Of a DNA stretch of 64,000 nucleotides, positions 54,403 to 64,000 are shown piece by piece. Positions within the stretch are counted from its first letter, which is position 1; the number at the start of each line of letters is the position of its first letter. Made by a program: the position numbers and the translations under genes. The notes beneath the pieces were generated by a model, which saw nothing but the letters and a program-made list of their open reading frames with translations, ran no database searches and was not told the DNA's origin. This DNA comes from Myxococcota bacterium (GTDB lineage Bacteria; Myxococcota_A; UBA796; UBA9615; JAKLKC01): assembly GCA_023150875.1 (NCBI GenBank), contig JAKLKC010000016.1, forward strand, positions 1 to 64,000, read 5' to 3'.

Positions 54403-55296
54403 ATGACGGCGCCGATCCCCATGTCCCCCTCCCCGCGGCCGGCCCCCCAGGGTCCGCGGCGGGAGGTGAGGGGGAGCGACTCCATCCGTGCCTACATGGA
54501 CCAGGTGCGGCGGGTGCCCCTGCTCACCCGCGAGCAGGAGGTCGAATTGGCGATCCGCCACCGGGACTGCGGGGATCCCGGCGCGGCCCGGCGGCTGGTG
54601 GACGCCAACCTGCGCTTCGTGGTGCGGGTGGCCCTGGGCTACCGGCGCTACGGCGTGCCCCTCCCCGACCTGATCCAGGAGGGGAACCTCGGCCTGATCC
54701 AGGCGGTGGAGCGGTTCGATCCGACGCGGGGGATCCGCCTGATCTCCTACGCGGTGTGGTGGATCCGGGCCTACATCCAGTCCGCGGTGCTCCGCTCGTG
54801 GTCCGTGGTCCGGGTGGGCACCACCCACACCCAGAGGCGCCTCTTCTACCGTCTGCCGTCGGAGGCGGCGGCGGCGGTGGCGGGGGGCGGTACCGCCGGT
54901 GGAGCGGAGGAGCTGGCGGAGCGGCTGGGGGTCCCCCCGCGGGAGGTCCGCGACATGCAGCGGCGCCTGGCTGGCCGGGACGTGTCCCTGGACGCGCCCG
55001 TCGACGACGACCGGGGCTTCTCGCCCATGGACCGCCTCGCCGACGGCGGGCAGGACCCCGAGACCGAGGCCGCGGACGCCCAGGACCGGGCGGCGAGGCG
55101 CGATCGGCTCCGGGACGCCCTGGGCTGCCTTCCCGCCCGGGAGCGGGCCATCGTCGAGCAGCGTCACCTCGCCGAGGAGCCCCGGACCCTCGCCCAGCTC
55201 GGCGAGGATCTCGGACTTTCCCGGGAGAGGGTGAGGCAGCTCGAGTGCGCCGCCCTCGTCAAGCTCCGCAGAGCCCTGTTCGCCGACGCAGCCTGA
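54403..55296 (+). CDS. rpoH: RpoH-like alternative sigma factor (sigma32 group)
   Basis: The 297-residue sigma70-family protein has region 1.2/2 with REQEVELAIRHRDCGD, LVDANLRFVVRVALGYRRYGVPLPDLIQEGNLGLIQAVERFDPTRGIRLISYAVWWIRAYIQSAVLRSW (region 2, with the -10 recognition helix), then a region 4 HTH ending LGEDLGLSRERVRQLECAALVKLRRALF. Length and the SYAVWWIR segment fit heat-shock sigma factors. It would direct chaperone and protease genes; lon, htrA, clpX and a dnaJ-like gene lie within 8 kb. The ATG follows GGAGG. Confidence 0.85.
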   Translation: MTAPIPMSPSPRPAPQGPRREVRGSDSIRAYMDQVRRVPLLTREQEVELAIRHRDCGDPGAARRLVDANLRFVVRVALGYRRYGVPLPDLIQEGNLGLIQAVERFDPTRGIRLISYAVWWIRAYIQSAVLRSWSVVRVGTTHTQRRLFYRLPSEAAAAVAGGGTAGGAEELAERLGVPPREVRDMQRRLAGRDVSLDAPVDDDRGFSPMDRLADGGQDPETEAADAQDRAARRDRLRDALGCLPARERAIVEQRHLAEEPRTLAQLGEDLGLSRERVRQLECAALVKLRRALFADAA

Positions 55297-55428
55297 GGTC
55301 CTCCGCCCCGGCGTCACGCTCGTCCCGGGCTGGCGCGGGGATCCGCCAGGCCGTACACTCAACCGGAGCGCCCCCCCCAAAGCCACAGCGCCCCCCGGTC
55401 TCCCCCCGGGGGGCGGGAGCCAGTCCGC

Positions 55429-58400
55429 GTGGAGGACCGTTCCGAGAAGCCGTCCGCGTTCGAGCCGACGCGGTTTGGCAAGTACCTCCTCGTCGAGCGC
55501 ATCGCCATCGGCGGCATGGCCGAGGTCTACAAGGCCAAGTCCTATGGCCTGATGGGCTTCGAGAAGCTCCTGGTCATCAAGAAGATCCTGCCCCGCCTCA
55601 GCCGCAACCGCGAGTTCATCCAGATGTTCGTCAACGAGGCCAAGATCGCGGTCTCGCTGAACCACGCGAACATCGGCCAGGTGTACGACCTGGGCAGGGT
55701 AGGGGGGGACTACTACATCGCCATGGAGTACATCCATGGCCAGGATCTCATGCGGATCATGCGGCGCGGGCGCTCCCTGGGCCGCGGCATGGACGCCCGC
55801 CTGGGCGCCTTCCTGATCTCCGAGGTCGCCCGGGGTCTGGAGTATGCCCACCACCTGCGGGACCCCGCGGGGAGGCCCCTCCAGGTGGTCCACCGGGACA
55901 TCTCCCCCCACAACGTCCTGATCTCCTTCGAGGGGGACGTGAAGCTCCTGGACTTCGGGATCGCCCGCATGGGGCGGGAGCTGGAGTCGGGCCAGAAGCC
56001 CGCGGGCGGCAAGTTCGGGTACATGTCGCCGGAGCACGTCGGTGAGGGGCCCATCGACCACCGCTCCGACATCTTCTGTACCTGCATCGTCCTCTGGGAG
56101 CTGGTCACGGGATCGCGCCTCTTCGCCGGGAAGGACCGGGACGAGAGGCTGGAGCTCATCCGCCAGGCCAGGGTGCCGCCCCCCCACACCGCAAACCCCG
56201 AGGTCCCCGAGGACCTGTCGCGCATCGTGATGCGGGGCCTCGCCGCCGATCCCGAGGCGCGATATGCCCGGGCGGGGGACCTCCAGGACGCCCTCGTCGG
56301 CTGGCTGCACGACCGGGGGGCGCGGGTGTCCCGGGCGGACCTGGGCTCCTTCGTCCAGGACCTGTTCGCCGACGAGTTCCGCCGGGACACGGCGGGATCG
56401 GTCCTGAACGCCCTGGTGGAGGACATCGAGCTCATCGAGGACCCGTCCGCCGACTCGCCCGCCGTCAAGGCGGACCCGAAGGACCGGCGGGAGGACGCCA
56501 CCGTCGCGTCCCGCTCCACCACCGATACCCCTGGCCTGGGGCGGATGGTGGAAGGGGAGAGGCGGGTGGTCTACGTGCTCGCGGTGGACGTCGTCGGCTT
56601 CGCCGACATGGCGCGCAGCGTGGCCGAGGACGACCAGCTCCGGGTGACCTACTCCTTCTTGAAGCGGATCGCCCGGGTGGTGCGGCGATACCGCGGCACC
56701 ATCGACCGGTTCTACAACGACCGGCTGCTGATCTTCTGGGGCATGCGCCACGCGCGGGAGGCGGACCTGGAGCTGACCCTCCGATGCGCCGACGACCTCC
56801 GGCGCTTCTCCCAGCGGCTCCTGGGCTCCCCCAGGGCTCGCCTGCACCTGTCGATGGGGGTCCACCGGGGGCTCCTCATCGTGGGGAGGGACCGGGGCCG
56901 CCGCGTGCCCCGCTATACGCCCCGAGGCGATGCCCTCCAGCTCGCCAACACCCTCGCCACCGCCGCCGGCCTCGACGAGGTGCTGGCGAGCGAGGAGGTG
57001 ATGAGCCTGGCCTCGGAGTTCGCCGACTTCGAGGCATGCGAGCCCGTCCAGGTCAAGGGAGGGAGCCAGCCGGTGCGGCCCTTCCGCCTGCTGGCGGTCG
57101 GCCCGGGGGGGATGCGGCGGGCGAGGGGGCGCTGGATCCGGCGCGACGTGGAGTTCGACGCGCTCAAGGAGGTCCTGGCCCGGGTCGCCGGCGGCCGCTC
57201 CATGGTGCTGGTGGTGGAGGGGGACGCCGGGGTCGGGAAGAGCCGGTTCCTCCACGAGATCCGGGAGCTCACCCGCGACAAGGGCATCGGCTTCTGGTCC
57301 GGTCGGGCCTCGTTCTATCAGCGGGAGGTGCCGCTCCATCCCTTCCAGGACCTGCTGGAGCAGGTCTGCGGCCTGGAGGCGGACGAGCCCGACGACGTGC
57401 GGCGGCGGAAGCTCATGCGCCTCCAGGAGCTGGGTCTGGCGCCCCTGGACATCCACCTCGTGGGGCAGCTCTTCGACATCCAGTTCCCGGACTCGAACCT
57501 GCGCTGGCTCTCGGGGGACCAGCGGCGGATCGGGCTCTTCCAGGCCATCCGCCGGGTGCTCCGGGGCCTGGCGAAGGACGGCTTCGCCTTCGTCACGCTG
57601 GAGAACATCCAGTGGATGGACCGGGTCTCCAAGGAGCTCCTGGCCGAGCTGATCGAACGCCTGCAGGACAGCCGGATCGTGATCGCCGTCACCACCCGCA
57701 CCGGCGAGCCCCTGCCCTTCGCCGAGGACCCGGAGCGGGTCCGCAGGATCCACCTCGGCCCCATGACCCGGGAGGAGGCGGCCTCGTTCGCGGCGGACTT
57801 CCTGGGCGTCGACGCCGTGCACGAGGCGCTGGTGGACCTGGTCTTCCGGGCCTCGGGGGGCAACGCCCTCTTCGTGAAGGAGCTGCTGAAGACCCTCTCC
57901 CGGACCGGCGTGGTGGCCGTGACGGACGGGCGGATCGAGTTGAAGGGCAGCCTGGAGCGGGTCGCTGTCCCCGCGACGGTCCAGGACCTGGTCGCCTCCC
58001 GACTGGACGACCTCGGGAGGACCGAGCGGGTGGTCCTGGAGGTGGCTGCGGTGATCGGCCGGGCATTCCCCAGGGACGTGCTGGACGAGGTCACCCACCT
58101 GGGCGAGGCCCTGGGGCCGGTGCTGGAGAAGCTCAAGAGCTCCGACCTCGTCCGGGACGGGGATCCCGGGGAGGCGACCTACGTCTTCCGCAACAACCTG
58201 AGCTGGGAGGTGACCTACGAGGGCATCCTCGCCGCCCGCCGCAGGGAGTTCCACAACCGGGTGGGGGAGGCCATCGAGCGCCTGCGGGGCGACAACCTGC
58301 GCCCCCACTACGAGTTGCTGTCGAGCCACTACCAGAAGGGGGGGCTGCTCGCCCGGGCGGCCCGCTTCTCCGAGATGGCCGCGGTGGCCTACTCCCGGGA

Positions 58401-59493
58401 GGCGTACCAGCGGGACGCCATCCGGTGCTACCAGAGGGCGATCCTGCTCCTGCGGTCGGTGGACGACCATGGGGCGGTGGAGGCCCTGCGGGGCTCGCGC
58501 CACCTGGCGGAGCTGCACCTCCGCCTGGGCCAGCTCCACCTGACCAGCGGGGACCTGAAGGAGGCGGAGCGCAACCTCCAGGTCGCCCTGGACTACGCCG
58601 GCGAGGCCGAGGCGGAGGACGTGGAGGCCCGGGCTCTCCTGGCCGTCGGAGAGGTCAGCGGGCTGCTGGGGAAGCATCGCCTGTCGGGGAGCTACCTGGA
58701 GAGGGCGCGGGAGCAGGCGCTCTCCCTCGGGGACGAGGGCCTGGCCTGCGACGTGGACGAGGAGCTCGCCTCCCACCTCCTGGGGAGGGGGGACATGGAG
58801 AGGGCGGAGCCGATCCTGGAGAGAGCCCTCGCCGGCGCGCGGCGCCTGGCGGACCGGGTGCGGGAGGCCCGGATCCTGAGCCGATTTGGGGCGATGGCCA
58901 GCAAGAGGGGGGATCCCGAGGCGGCCCGGTCCCGCTACCTGGAGGCCCTGGAGGGGGTGCAGGGCTGCGACGAGAAGGTGCTGAACGGCAGGATCCTCAA
59001 CAACCTCGGGGTGACCCTCATCCACCTGCACCAGTACGAGGAGGCGCTGCGCTGCTACGAGGAGGCGTACCGGCTGCGGCGGGGCATGGAGTACCAGCGC
59101 GGCATGATCGTGAACCTTCACAACATCGGCGACGTGTACTTCCGGATGGGCGAGAACGGGAGGGCCGTCCGGTACTTCACCGAGTCCCTGCGCCTGGCGG
59201 AGGAGAACGGGTGGGACGCGGGCCGGGCCATCAACCTCGCCCACCTCGGCTACGTCGATGCCCTGCACGGGCAGTCCGAGCGGGGGCTCGCCCAGCTCCG
59301 GGAGGGAGTCTCCCTGGCCGAGCGGGGCGGCGACGAGGAGGCGGCGGCGACGGGGCGGATCTACCTGTCGAAGGTGCTGGCGGCGCGGGGGGAGCACGAG
59401 GAGGCCGCCCGCGTCCTGGAGGAGGCGCGCAAGCTCGCGGAGTCGGTGGGCTCCACGCGCCTGGTGCGGGAGATCGAGGAAGTGGGGAGCTGA
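55429..59493 (+). CDS. Fused Ser/Thr kinase, class III nucleotide cyclase, AAA-type ATPase and TPR protein
   Basis: The 1354-residue protein joins four modules. Residues about 16-285 are a Hanks-type kinase with Lys51 region, HRDISPHN (155-162) and DFG (175-177). Residues about 378-555 are a class III nucleotidyl cyclase with metal Asp387 and Asp431, so it may be active. Residues about 590-900 are an AAA/NACHT-like ATPase with Walker A GDAGVGKS (599-606). From about 985 to the end are tetratricopeptide repeats. It is probably a large cytosolic signalling hub. The start is GTG 55429; a weak TACACT -10 is at 55354-55359. Confidence 0.9.
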   Translation: MEDRSEKPSAFEPTRFGKYLLVERIAIGGMAEVYKAKSYGLMGFEKLLVIKKILPRLSRNREFIQMFVNEAKIAVSLNHANIGQVYDLGRVGGDYYIAMEYIHGQDLMRIMRRGRSLGRGMDARLGAFLISEVARGLEYAHHLRDPAGRPLQVVHRDISPHNVLISFEGDVKLLDFGIARMGRELESGQKPAGGKFGYMSPEHVGEGPIDHRSDIFCTCIVLWELVTGSRLFAGKDRDERLELIRQARVPPPHTANPEVPEDLSRIVMRGLAADPEARYARAGDLQDALVGWLHDRGARVSRADLGSFVQDLFADEFRRDTAGSVLNALVEDIELIEDPSADSPAVKADPKDRREDATVASRSTTDTPGLGRMVEGERRVVYVLAVDVVGFADMARSVAEDDQLRVTYSFLKRIARVVRRYRGTIDRFYNDRLLIFWGMRHAREADLELTLRCADDLRRFSQRLLGSPRARLHLSMGVHRGLLIVGRDRGRRVPRYTPRGDALQLANTLATAAGLDEVLASEEVMSLASEFADFEACEPVQVKGGSQPVRPFRLLAVGPGGMRRARGRWIRRDVEFDALKEVLARVAGGRSMVLVVEGDAGVGKSRFLHEIRELTRDKGIGFWSGRASFYQREVPLHPFQDLLEQVCGLEADEPDDVRRRKLMRLQELGLAPLDIHLVGQLFDIQFPDSNLRWLSGDQRRIGLFQAIRRVLRGLAKDGFAFVTLENIQWMDRVSKELLAELIERLQDSRIVIAVTTRTGEPLPFAEDPERVRRIHLGPMTREEAASFAADFLGVDAVHEALVDLVFRASGGNALFVKELLKTLSRTGVVAVTDGRIELKGSLERVAVPATVQDLVASRLDDLGRTERVVLEVAAVIGRAFPRDVLDEVTHLGEALGPVLEKLKSSDLVRDGDPGEATYVFRNNLSWEVTYEGILAARRREFHNRVGEAIERLRGDNLRPHYELLSSHYQKGGLLARAARFSEMAAVAYSREAYQRDAIRCYQRAILLLRSVDDHGAVEALRGSRHLAELHLRLGQLHLTSGDLKEAERNLQVALDYAGEAEAEDVEARALLAVGEVSGLLGKHRLSGSYLERAREQALSLGDEGLACDVDEELASHLLGRGDMERAEPILERALAGARRLADRVREARILSRFGAMASKRGDPEAARSRYLEALEGVQGCDEKVLNGRILNNLGVTLIHLHQYEEALRCYEEAYRLRRGMEYQRGMIVNLHNIGDVYFRMGENGRAVRYFTESLRLAEENGWDAGRAINLAHLGYVDALHGQSERGLAQLREGVSLAERGGDEEAAATGRIYLSKVLAARGEHEEAARVLEEARKLAESVGSTRLVREIEEVGS

Positions 59494-59638
59494 CGTCCCT
59501 CGGGGAGCCTACCGGAGCTCGGAGGAGCTCGATGACTGCCGGACCCGGGAGCGCACATCCCCGGACATCCCGTTGCCGACGGTGGCGCCTGTGGGCTAGA
59601 AGATCCCGGTCCGTCCATTCACCTCTCCGGGGTCGAAC

Positions 59639-62600
59639 GTGCGCCCTCCCGCCGCCCGCCTCAGGCTCCTCCTGACACCGATCATCGCCCTCCTCGTCGC
59701 CAGCGGGGCCTGTGCACCCGAACCCGATCGGCCCTCGGGGGACGACGATGATGACTCGTGGCTCCCGGATGACGACGACACGTCCGACGACGACACCGGA
59801 GGCGACGACGACACCGGGGGCGACGACGACACGGCCGACGACGACACGGCCGACGACGACACGGCCGACGACGACACGGGCTCGCCGGACGACGACACCG
59901 GGGGCGACGACGACACGGGCTCGCCGGACGACGACGTGTCTGGCGACGACGACACGTCGGCGGACGACGACACAGCTCCGCCTGTGGACGGCGACGGGGA
60001 CGGTTACTCCGCGGGCGAGGACTGCGACGACGCCGACCCCGGCGTCCACCCCGGTGCCGCGGAATCCTGCGACGGGCTGGACCAGGACTGCGACGGCGAT
60101 GTGGACGAGGGTTTCGACGGCGACGGGGACGGCGTCACGACCTGCGCCGGGGACTGCGACGACGGTCGCGCCTACGTCCACCCCGGGGCGCCGGAGCTGT
60201 GCGACGGGATCGACGACGACTGCGACGGCGGGGTGGACGAGGGCTTCGATGCCGACGGCGACGGGGTCACGGTCTGCGCGGGGGACTGCGACGACGGCGA
60301 CCCGGCGGTGCGACCCGGGGTGCCGGAGGCCTGCGATGGGGTGGACCAGGACTGCGACCTGGCGATCGACGACGGCTTCGACGCCGACGGGGACGGCGTC
60401 ACCACCTGCGGGGGCGACTGCGACGACACCAACGCCGCGCGCTTCCCGGGGGCGACGGAGACCTGTGACGGCGTGGACCAGGACTGCGACCTCGTCGCCG
60501 ACGACGGGTTCGACGGCGACGGGGACGGCTGGACCACGTGCGCGGGCGACTGCGACGACGCCGCCCCGGGTGTGCGCCCGGGAGTGGCGGAAGCCTGCGA
60601 CGGCGTCGACGACGACTGCGACGGGGTGGTGGACGAGGGCTTCGACGCCGACACTGACGGCTGGAGCACCTGCGGCGGCGACTGTGACGACGCCGCTCCG
60701 GAGGTGCATCCGGGCGCGGTGGAGGCCTGCAACGCCGTCGACGACGACTGCGATGCCGGCGTCGATGAGGGCTTCGACGTCGATGGCGACGGGCGCACGA
60801 GTTGCGGCGGGGACTGCAACGATGGGAATGCGGGGGTCCACCCCGGAGCCTCCGAGTCCTGCAACCTCGTGGACGACGACTGCGACGGCGCCCTCGACGA
60901 GGGTTTCGACGCCGACGCAGACGGCTACACCACCTGCGGGGGCGACTGCGACGACGGGGCCCCGTCCGTGAGGCCCGGGGCCCTCGAGACGTGCGACGCC
61001 GAGGACGACGACTGTGATGGCGCGGTGGACGAGGGCTTCGACGGGGACGGGGACGGCGTGACCTCCTGCGGGGGGGACTGCGACGACGGCGATCCCACCG
61101 TCCACCCCGGGGTGGACGAGTCCTGCGACGGCGAGGACGACGACTGCGACGGGACCGCGGACGAGGACTTCGACGGCGACGGAGACGGCCACCTCGACGC
61201 CGATACCTGCGGGGGAGGGGCCGGTCTCGACTGCGACGACGACGATGCCGCCGTCCACCCCGGCGCCGAGGAGATCTGCGAGGACGCTGTCGACCAGGAC
61301 TGCGACGGCGACCCCGACTGCGCCCCCGACTGCCGGCTCGCAGGGGTCTTCGACATGGGGACATCCTTCGACCGGATCGCCGGTGCCGACAGCTATGGGA
61401 TGGTGGGGTACTCGTCGGCGTTCGGGGACTTCGACGGGGATGGATTCGACGACGTGGTGGTCGGCGCCAAGCAGGGACGCTCCGACAAGGGAGAGGTCTA
61501 CGTCTTCTACGGGCCGGTCTCGGGCCCCTTCGACACCGACGACGCCGATGTGACCCTGACGGGCGAGGATCCGTACGACTACGCCGGATGGACGGTCGCC
61601 AACGCCGGGGACCTCGACGGCGATGGGAACGACGACCTTGCCGTGGGCGCGCCCTACGCCGGGGCCTCTTACGAGGGGAGGGTTTACGTGGTGTTCGGGC
61701 CCATCGAGCCCGGTGACTCCCTGGCCGCGGCGGACGTGAAGCTGAGCGGGGAGATGGGCGAGGACTTCGCGAGCTGGTCCATCCGTGGTGCCGGGGACAC
61801 GGACGGCGACGGCCTCGACGATCTGCTGATCGGCGTGCCCCGAAACGACCGGGACGACACCGACTCCGGCGCCGCCTACCTCTTCCTGGGCAGCTCCCTG
61901 CCGGGACCGTCGAGCCTCGGGGAGGCGGACGCGCTCGTCGTGGGTGAGGGCTACAGCGTCGAGTTGGGCGCGGGCGTCGGGGGGGGGGACTTCGACGGCG
62001 ACGGCTACAGCGACATCGCGGTCGGCGTCCCCGACATCTCCGTAGGAGGCCGCTACGGCAACGGCGTCGTCTACATCTACTTCGGACCGGTTTCCGGCAC
62101 CCTCGGGCCCTCCGACGCCGACGCGCAGGTCCAGGGGAGCGAGGACCTTCAGCGCGCCGGCGGCTCGTTCGCCGTCGTGGGGGACGTGAACGGCGACGAT
62201 CACATCGACATGCTGTTCGCGGAGAGCTACGCCGACCTCGGGGGCACGAACTCAGGGGGCTTCTGGCTCCTGCATGGCCCCTTCACCGGAGTGCGTACCC
62301 TCGCGTCTCACGTCGCCCGGTTCGCCGGGGAGGCGCCCAGCGATTACGCGGGCGTCCCCGTCGCCGCCGGGGACGTCGACGGTGACGGCCACGCAGATCT
62401 CCTCATGGGTGCCGTCGAGAACGACCGCGGCGGTAGCAACTCGGGTGCCGCCTACCTCTTCTACGGTCCGGTGAGCGGTGATCTGGACCTGGGGGACGCG
62501 CCGGTGATCCTCGTGGGCGACGCGGCGGGCGACAACTTCGGCGCAGGCGCTTCCGGGGGAGGAGACGCCGACGGCAACGGGTGCGGCGACGTGGTGGTGG

Positions 62601-62674
62601 GCGCCGCGGGCTGGGACCCGGCGTACCCGGCGGGGTGGACCTACACCGGTGCCGCCTGGATCGTCGGCGAGTGA
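59639..62674 (+). CDS. Very large surface lipoprotein: Asp-rich linker, ten MopE-type repeats, FG-GAP repeats
   Basis: The 1011-residue protein has a signal peptide ending near ASGAC, an Asp-rich linker (about 36-118), ten DCDD...DCDG units of about 39 residues (about 125-560), then FG-GAP units with DxNGD/DxDGDG calcium loops to the end. It is a longer paralogue of the protein at 14677. MopE-type repeats bind metals; FG-GAP units build propellers. It is probably an abundant surface adhesin or matrix protein. GTG start 59639; a TTGCCG-N18-TAGAAG promoter is at 59573-59602. Confidence 0.8.
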   Translation: MRPPAARLRLLLTPIIALLVASGACAPEPDRPSGDDDDDSWLPDDDDTSDDDTGGDDDTGGDDDTADDDTADDDTADDDTGSPDDDTGGDDDTGSPDDDVSGDDDTSADDDTAPPVDGDGDGYSAGEDCDDADPGVHPGAAESCDGLDQDCDGDVDEGFDGDGDGVTTCAGDCDDGRAYVHPGAPELCDGIDDDCDGGVDEGFDADGDGVTVCAGDCDDGDPAVRPGVPEACDGVDQDCDLAIDDGFDADGDGVTTCGGDCDDTNAARFPGATETCDGVDQDCDLVADDGFDGDGDGWTTCAGDCDDAAPGVRPGVAEACDGVDDDCDGVVDEGFDADTDGWSTCGGDCDDAAPEVHPGAVEACNAVDDDCDAGVDEGFDVDGDGRTSCGGDCNDGNAGVHPGASESCNLVDDDCDGALDEGFDADADGYTTCGGDCDDGAPSVRPGALETCDAEDDDCDGAVDEGFDGDGDGVTSCGGDCDDGDPTVHPGVDESCDGEDDDCDGTADEDFDGDGDGHLDADTCGGGAGLDCDDDDAAVHPGAEEICEDAVDQDCDGDPDCAPDCRLAGVFDMGTSFDRIAGADSYGMVGYSSAFGDFDGDGFDDVVVGAKQGRSDKGEVYVFYGPVSGPFDTDDADVTLTGEDPYDYAGWTVANAGDLDGDGNDDLAVGAPYAGASYEGRVYVVFGPIEPGDSLAAADVKLSGEMGEDFASWSIRGAGDTDGDGLDDLLIGVPRNDRDDTDSGAAYLFLGSSLPGPSSLGEADALVVGEGYSVELGAGVGGGDFDGDGYSDIAVGVPDISVGGRYGNGVVYIYFGPVSGTLGPSDADAQVQGSEDLQRAGGSFAVVGDVNGDDHIDMLFAESYADLGGTNSGGFWLLHGPFTGVRTLASHVARFAGEAPSDYAGVPVAAGDVDGDGHADLLMGAVENDRGGSNSGAAYLFYGPVSGDLDLGDAPVILVGDAAGDNFGAGASGGGDADGNGCGDVVVGAAGWDPAYPAGWTYTGAAWIVGE

Positions 62675-62741
62675 CCCGCCTGAACGGGTTCGGGGCCGGC
62701 AGCCGAGGTCCAACCGGGTCCGGTCGCGCCCACGGATGAAG

Positions 62742-64000
62742 TCATTGGCGACGGCGGCGGCGACGGTTCCCCGTCCGCGGGGTGGCTCCGTCGCCGGCCG
62801 CCCCTCCGCCCGGTGAGGTGGAGACTTCGATGGGTTCCTCGGCCTCGATCTCGATCCGCTCCACGTCCGTCCCGCCGAACTGCAGCCCCTCGGGCATGGC
62901 GTCGGCGACGATGTCCGAGACCACCATCACGTCTCCGGCGGCGAGGTCCACCCCGCTGTCGCCGAACGAAGCGGGGTCGACGCCGCCCGGGGACGAGAAG
63001 TCGTCGTCCCCGTCGGTCTCCAGGGTCGTCGTGGACTCCTCGGGCTCGCCGACCCCGCCCTCGTCTTCACCGTTCGGCACGGCGGGGGCCGCGGGCTCGG
63101 GCTCGCCGCCGTCGGAGAGGTGGACGACGGCGGGCACCGCGGCCTCGTCGTCGGGCATGAAGTCCAGGAGCTCCAGGTCCCCCTCCACCGCGTCCACCGT
63201 CGGTCCAGCGTCGGACTCCCAGGTCGGGGCCCGACCCTCGCCCTCCGCCACCGCGGGGAGCGCCTCCAGAGCCGCGGGCGTGGCCTCGGGGCCGATGTCG
63301 AAGAGGGGCGCGGCGGGCTCCTCGTCGGGAGTCAGGTCGACGGCGTCCAGGGTCTCGCCGTCCCCTTCGTCGGTGAGGACCTCGACGCCGGGTCCCCCCG
63401 CCGATCCGCCCCATCCCCGGGATCCGGCCGCGACCTCCGGAGCGGTCTCGCCCCCCAAGGGCACCACCTCGGAGACGTGGCCGAGGAACGGGGCGACGGG
63501 AGGGGGCAGGGAGGCCGGGCCCTCGGCGGCGACGTCCAGGCGCCAGCGGGGGACGAGGGGAGCGGTCGCCACCGCCGGGAGCTCGATGCGGTAGGTGGTG
63601 GCGTCCTCCGCCACCGAGACCGCCAGCGATCCGCCGGCGAGGCGCGCGAGGGCTGCCGCGTAGGCCAGGCCCGCGGGACCGACGCCAGGGGAGACGGCCG
63701 GGCGCGCCGGGGAGTCGAGGCCCTCCAGCGAGCTGGGATCCGCGATCCTGCCGCTGTGGGAGATCTCCAGGGTGGCCGCCCCTCCCTGGGCGCCGGTGCG
63801 GATCGCCAGCCGGCGCTCGCCCGCCAGGGACAGCAGGTGGCGGGCCGCGCTGCCGAAGACCTGGACCAGCAGGGGGAAGAGCAGGTGCCCGCGCCCCCTC
63901 AGGGCCGGGGGGTCCGCGTAGTGCCGCTCCAGCACGAACTGGGGCAGGTCGTCTCCGGTCGCCAGGTGCAGGGCGCTCTCCACCGCCTCGTTGACCGGGA
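62742..64000 (-). CDS. Histidine-kinase-like protein, 5' part outside window
   Basis: The visible 418 residues begin PVNEAVESALHLATGD, the N-box opening of a histidine-kinase HATPase domain. They continue with LLFPLLVQVFGSAARHLL and a later GPAGLAYAAALARLAGGSLAV that resembles the G2/ATP-lid region. The second half is a long acidic, Pro/Glu-rich segment ending in a basic RRRRRRQ tail, unlike a normal kinase. The 5' end with any sensor or phospho-acceptor His is outside the window. It could be an ATP-binding domain with a signalling or scaffold tail. Confidence 0.6.
   Translation of the reverse strand, partial: PVNEAVESALHLATGDDLPQFVLERHYADPPALRGRGHLLFPLLVQVFGSAARHLLSLAGERRLAIRTGAQGGAATLEISHSGRIADPSSLEGLDSPARPAVSPGVGPAGLAYAAALARLAGGSLAVSVAEDATTYRIELPAVATAPLVPRWRLDVAAEGPASLPPPVAPFLGHVSEVVPLGGETAPEVAAGSRGWGGSAGGPGVEVLTDEGDGETLDAVDLTPDEEPAAPLFDIGPEATPAALEALPAVAEGEGRAPTWESDAGPTVDAVEGDLELLDFMPDDEAAVPAVVHLSDGGEPEPAAPAVPNGEDEGGVGEPEESTTTLETDGDDDFSSPGGVDPASFGDSGVDLAAGDVMVVSDIVADAMPEGLQFGGTDVERIEIEAEEPIEVSTSPGGGAAGDGATPRTGNRRRRRRQ

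Noticed and set aside
54127-59397. A 1756-residue minus-strand open frame opposite the kinase-cyclase gene
   Set aside because: It is Arg/Pro/Gly-rich low-complexity translation typical of GC-rich antisense frames; the plus-strand gene has clear domains.

Overview
The window is a very GC-rich bacterial chromosome segment. The protein repertoire points to a delta-proteobacterial or Myxococcota-like lineage: lipoproteins with long Asp-rich linkers, MopE-type DCDD repeats and FG-GAP repeats; a large Ser/Thr kinase-cyclase-ATPase-TPR signalling protein; an MglA-like domain; pseudo-receiver and alpha-repeat proteins. No rRNA or other phylum-level marker is present, so this placement is an inference. 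Most genes are close-packed, often with ATGA/GTGA stop-start overlaps. GTG and TTG starts are common.

Layout. 1-5 kb: surface lipoproteins (Asp-rich, PKD-domain), a secreted heavy-metal-associated protein and tRNA-Leu(CAG). 5-12 kb: a beta-barrel-like secreted protein, a HEAT-like protein, and a four-gene operon of CorA plus a ferric-iron-type ABC importer. 12-17 kb: a YceI / b561-like / c-type cytochrome operon, a Cys-rich lipoprotein and a large FG-GAP lipoprotein. 17-22 kb: Tex, a hexanucleotide repeat, an FGGY sugar kinase and ElbB. 22-31 kb: an accessory-looking stretch with a methylase-specificity pair lacking an endonuclease, three toxin-antitoxin modules with three different antitoxin folds, a nucleotidyltransferase plus unknown-protein pair, gene fragments and duplicated segments, interleaved with RlmB and LarB. 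31-42 kb: housekeeping (GshA, NhaA, pseudo-receiver, ValS, NadC, BirA, CoaX, EF-G-like). 42-47 kb: an alpha-repeat protein, a degenerate MglA-like GTPase and a CAP-domain protein. 47-55 kb: a proteostasis cluster (ClpX, DnaJ-like, EVE, Lon, HtrA, RpoH-like sigma factor). 55-64 kb: the kinase-cyclase-TPR protein, a second MopE/FG-GAP lipoprotein and a partial histidine-kinase-like protein running off the end.

The most unusual DNA features are a 182-bp centred palindrome between htrA and the sigma-factor gene, a 130-bp direct duplication of the rlmB 3' end flanking a toxin-antitoxin module, a chimeric 97-bp remnant made of two separated pieces of the methylase locus, and a (CTCGTG)n tract between tex and the sugar kinase gene. 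The strongest candidates for something undescribed are the nucleotidyltransferase/350-aa pair, the duplication-flanked toxin-antitoxin cassette and the pseudo-MglA cluster.
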